DNA from: Azorinus chamasolen
Lineage: Eukaryota; Mollusca; Bivalvia; Cardiida; Solecurtidae
Length of the DNA: 64,000 nt
Reading direction: 5' to 3'
Assembly: GCA_963576725.1 (NCBI GenBank)
Contig: OY755240.1
Location: 34,576,163 to 34,640,162, forward strand
Positions within the stretch are counted from its first letter, which is position 1. Every line of letters begins with the position of its first letter. The notes beneath the pieces were generated by a model, which made no database searches, was not told where the DNA came from, and saw nothing but the letters and a program-made list of their open reading frames with translations. Of this stretch, positions 62,705-64,000 are shown piece after piece. The position numbers and the translations under genes were made by a program.

Positions 62705-64000
62705 ATTTACCTGATAGATATGCCTCTTGACGCCTCGGCAAAAATAAGAGTAGATTCCGATCAGACGACTGTCGTAGGTGGTGTATGATGAGGGGTTGCA
62801 CTGTTTGATTATATAATTGTATAGATGTGAGTGTATAGTTTCTGTCATATATATGTGATTTATAGTTTCTGTCATGTATATGTGATTGTATAGTTTCTGT
62901 CATATAGATGTGAGTGTATAGTTTCTCTCATATAGATGTGAGTGTATAGTTTCTGTCATATAGATGTGAGTGTATAGTTTTTGTCATATAGATGTGAGTG
63001 TATAGTTTCTGTCATATAGATGTGAGTGTATAGTTTCTGTCATATAGATGTGAGTGTATAGTTTCTCTCATATATATGTGAGTGTATAGTTTCTGTCATG
63101 TATATGTGATTGTATAGTTTCTGTCATATAGATGTGAGTGTATAGTTTCTGTCATATAGATGTGAGTGTATAGTTTCTGTCATATAGATGTGAGTGTATA
63201 GTTTCTCTCATATAGATGTGAGTGTATAGTTTCTCTCATGTAGATGTGAGTGTATAGTTTCTGTCATATATATGTGAGTGTATAGTTTCTGTCATATAGA
63301 TGTGAGTGTATAGTTTCTGTCATATAGATGTGAGTGTATAGTTTCTGTCATATAGATGTGAGTGTATAGTTTCTCTCATATAGATGTGAGTGTATAGTTT
63401 CTCTCATATATATGTGAGTGTATAGTTTCTGTCATATAGATGTGAGTGTATAGTTTCTGTCATATATATGTGAGTGTATAGTTTCTCTCATATAGATGTG
63501 AGTGTATAGTTTCTCTCATATAGATGTGAGTGTATAGTTTCTGTCATGTATATGTGATTGTATAGTTTCTGTCATGTATATGTGATTGTATAGTTTCTCT
63601 CATATATATGTGATTGTACAGTTTCTGTCATATATATGTGAGTGTATAGTTTCTGTCATATAGATGTGAGTGTATAGTTCCTGTCATATAGATGTGAGTG
63701 TATAGTTTCTGTCATATAGATGTGAGTGTATAGTTTCTCTCATGTAGATGTGAGTGTATAGTTTCTGTCATATAGATGTGAGTGTATAGTTTCTCTCATG
63801 TAGATGTGAGTGTATAGTTTCTGTCATATAGATGTGAGTGTATAGTTTCTCTCATATATATGTGATTGTATAGTTTCTGTCATATATATGTGAGTGTATA
63901 GTTTCTGTCATGACCAAACACTCAGGATTGTGTTCATACACCGTTATAAACATTCAGCTTATACATATTCATGACGTAAGTATTTCTTACATTTATATGC
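62705..64000 (+). mobile_element. A-type MITE hosting a 28-bp array, open at the right edge
   Basis: TTTACCTGATAGATATGCCT, CTTGACGCCTCGGCAAAAAT, GATCAGACGACTGTCGTAGG, TGATTATATAATTGTATAGA precede the array. After it come TCATGACCAAACACTCAGGA, CGTTATAAACATTCAGCTTA, TATTCATGACGTAAGTATTT. The terminal TTAA lies beyond the window. Confidence 0.8.
62815..63912. repeat. 28-bp tandem array, ~39 units, from the A body
   Basis: TAGATGTGAGTGTATAGTTT plus CTGTCATA. It equals the A segment normally read ATAGATCTGATTCTACAGTT TCTGTCATGGC. Variants: CTCTCATA, GTATATGTGATTG. Confidence 0.97.

Noticed and set aside
61390..62903. Frames rich in FQVPTS or WKSEHGT
   Set aside because: Translations of the heptamer arrays on either strand.

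Overview
The window looks like nuclear DNA of a marine bivalve mollusc, possibly a venerid clam (inference). Reasons: AT-rich, gene-poor DNA; spliced exons bounded by GT/AG; pearl/Helitron-like elements with microsatellite heads and ~160-bp internal repeats; a tRNA-derived SINE; and an exon resembling the start of the DZIP3-like HEPN proteins that are expanded in molluscs. Nothing prokaryotic, no rRNA and no intact transposase or reverse transcriptase was found. Species identity cannot be fixed from sequence alone.

Only two coding exons are supported. The first (36785-37614, +) is a first coding exon for a polar, cysteine-free, probably disordered protein of unknown function, ending at a GTAAGT donor. 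The second (60091-60298, +) is GC-rich, has an AG acceptor, an ATG and a CAG/GTACGT donor, and encodes 67 residues like the N-terminus of DZIP3-type HEPN proteins. The rest of both genes was not found; the second may continue past the right edge.

Most of the remainder is small non-autonomous transposons (MITEs), named here for convenience. A, B, D and E are TTAA-bounded with CCC...GGG ends (piggyBac-like). C has CAGTARAACC ends and TA target sites (pogo/Tigger-like). G, H, F and I are other inverted-repeat elements. A, B, C, D and E carry a long central hairpin. In A, C, D and E its tip is the same short palindrome, CTCCTAYAGGAG or a close variant. Several elements are nested with readable junctions: E2 in A, E3 in C, D4 in C, pearl elements in C and in A, and I in A.

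The other large component is tandem arrays, over twenty of them. Many can be traced to a MITE: internal pieces of A (33.2-35.0, 52.8-54.0 and 62.8-63.9 kb), the C ends (1-0.9 and 16.9-19.1 kb), the B hairpin (3.1, 21.0, 29.6, 38.4-39.8 and 60.7 kb) and the end of D (55.7 kb). The window therefore preserves steps in the conversion of short hairpin transposons into minisatellites. Layout: 0-16 kb, MITEs, a compound microsatellite and a 26-bp array; 17-21 kb, TIR-derived satellite plus a pearl element; 21-33 kb, dense MITEs and short arrays; 33-35 kb, 63-bp array; 36.8 kb, exon 1 gene; 38-49 kb, arrays, SINE and LTR fragment; 49-59 kb, dense MITEs with nested insertions; 60 kb, HEPN exon; 61-64 kb, inverted heptamer arrays and a 28-bp array inside an A element.
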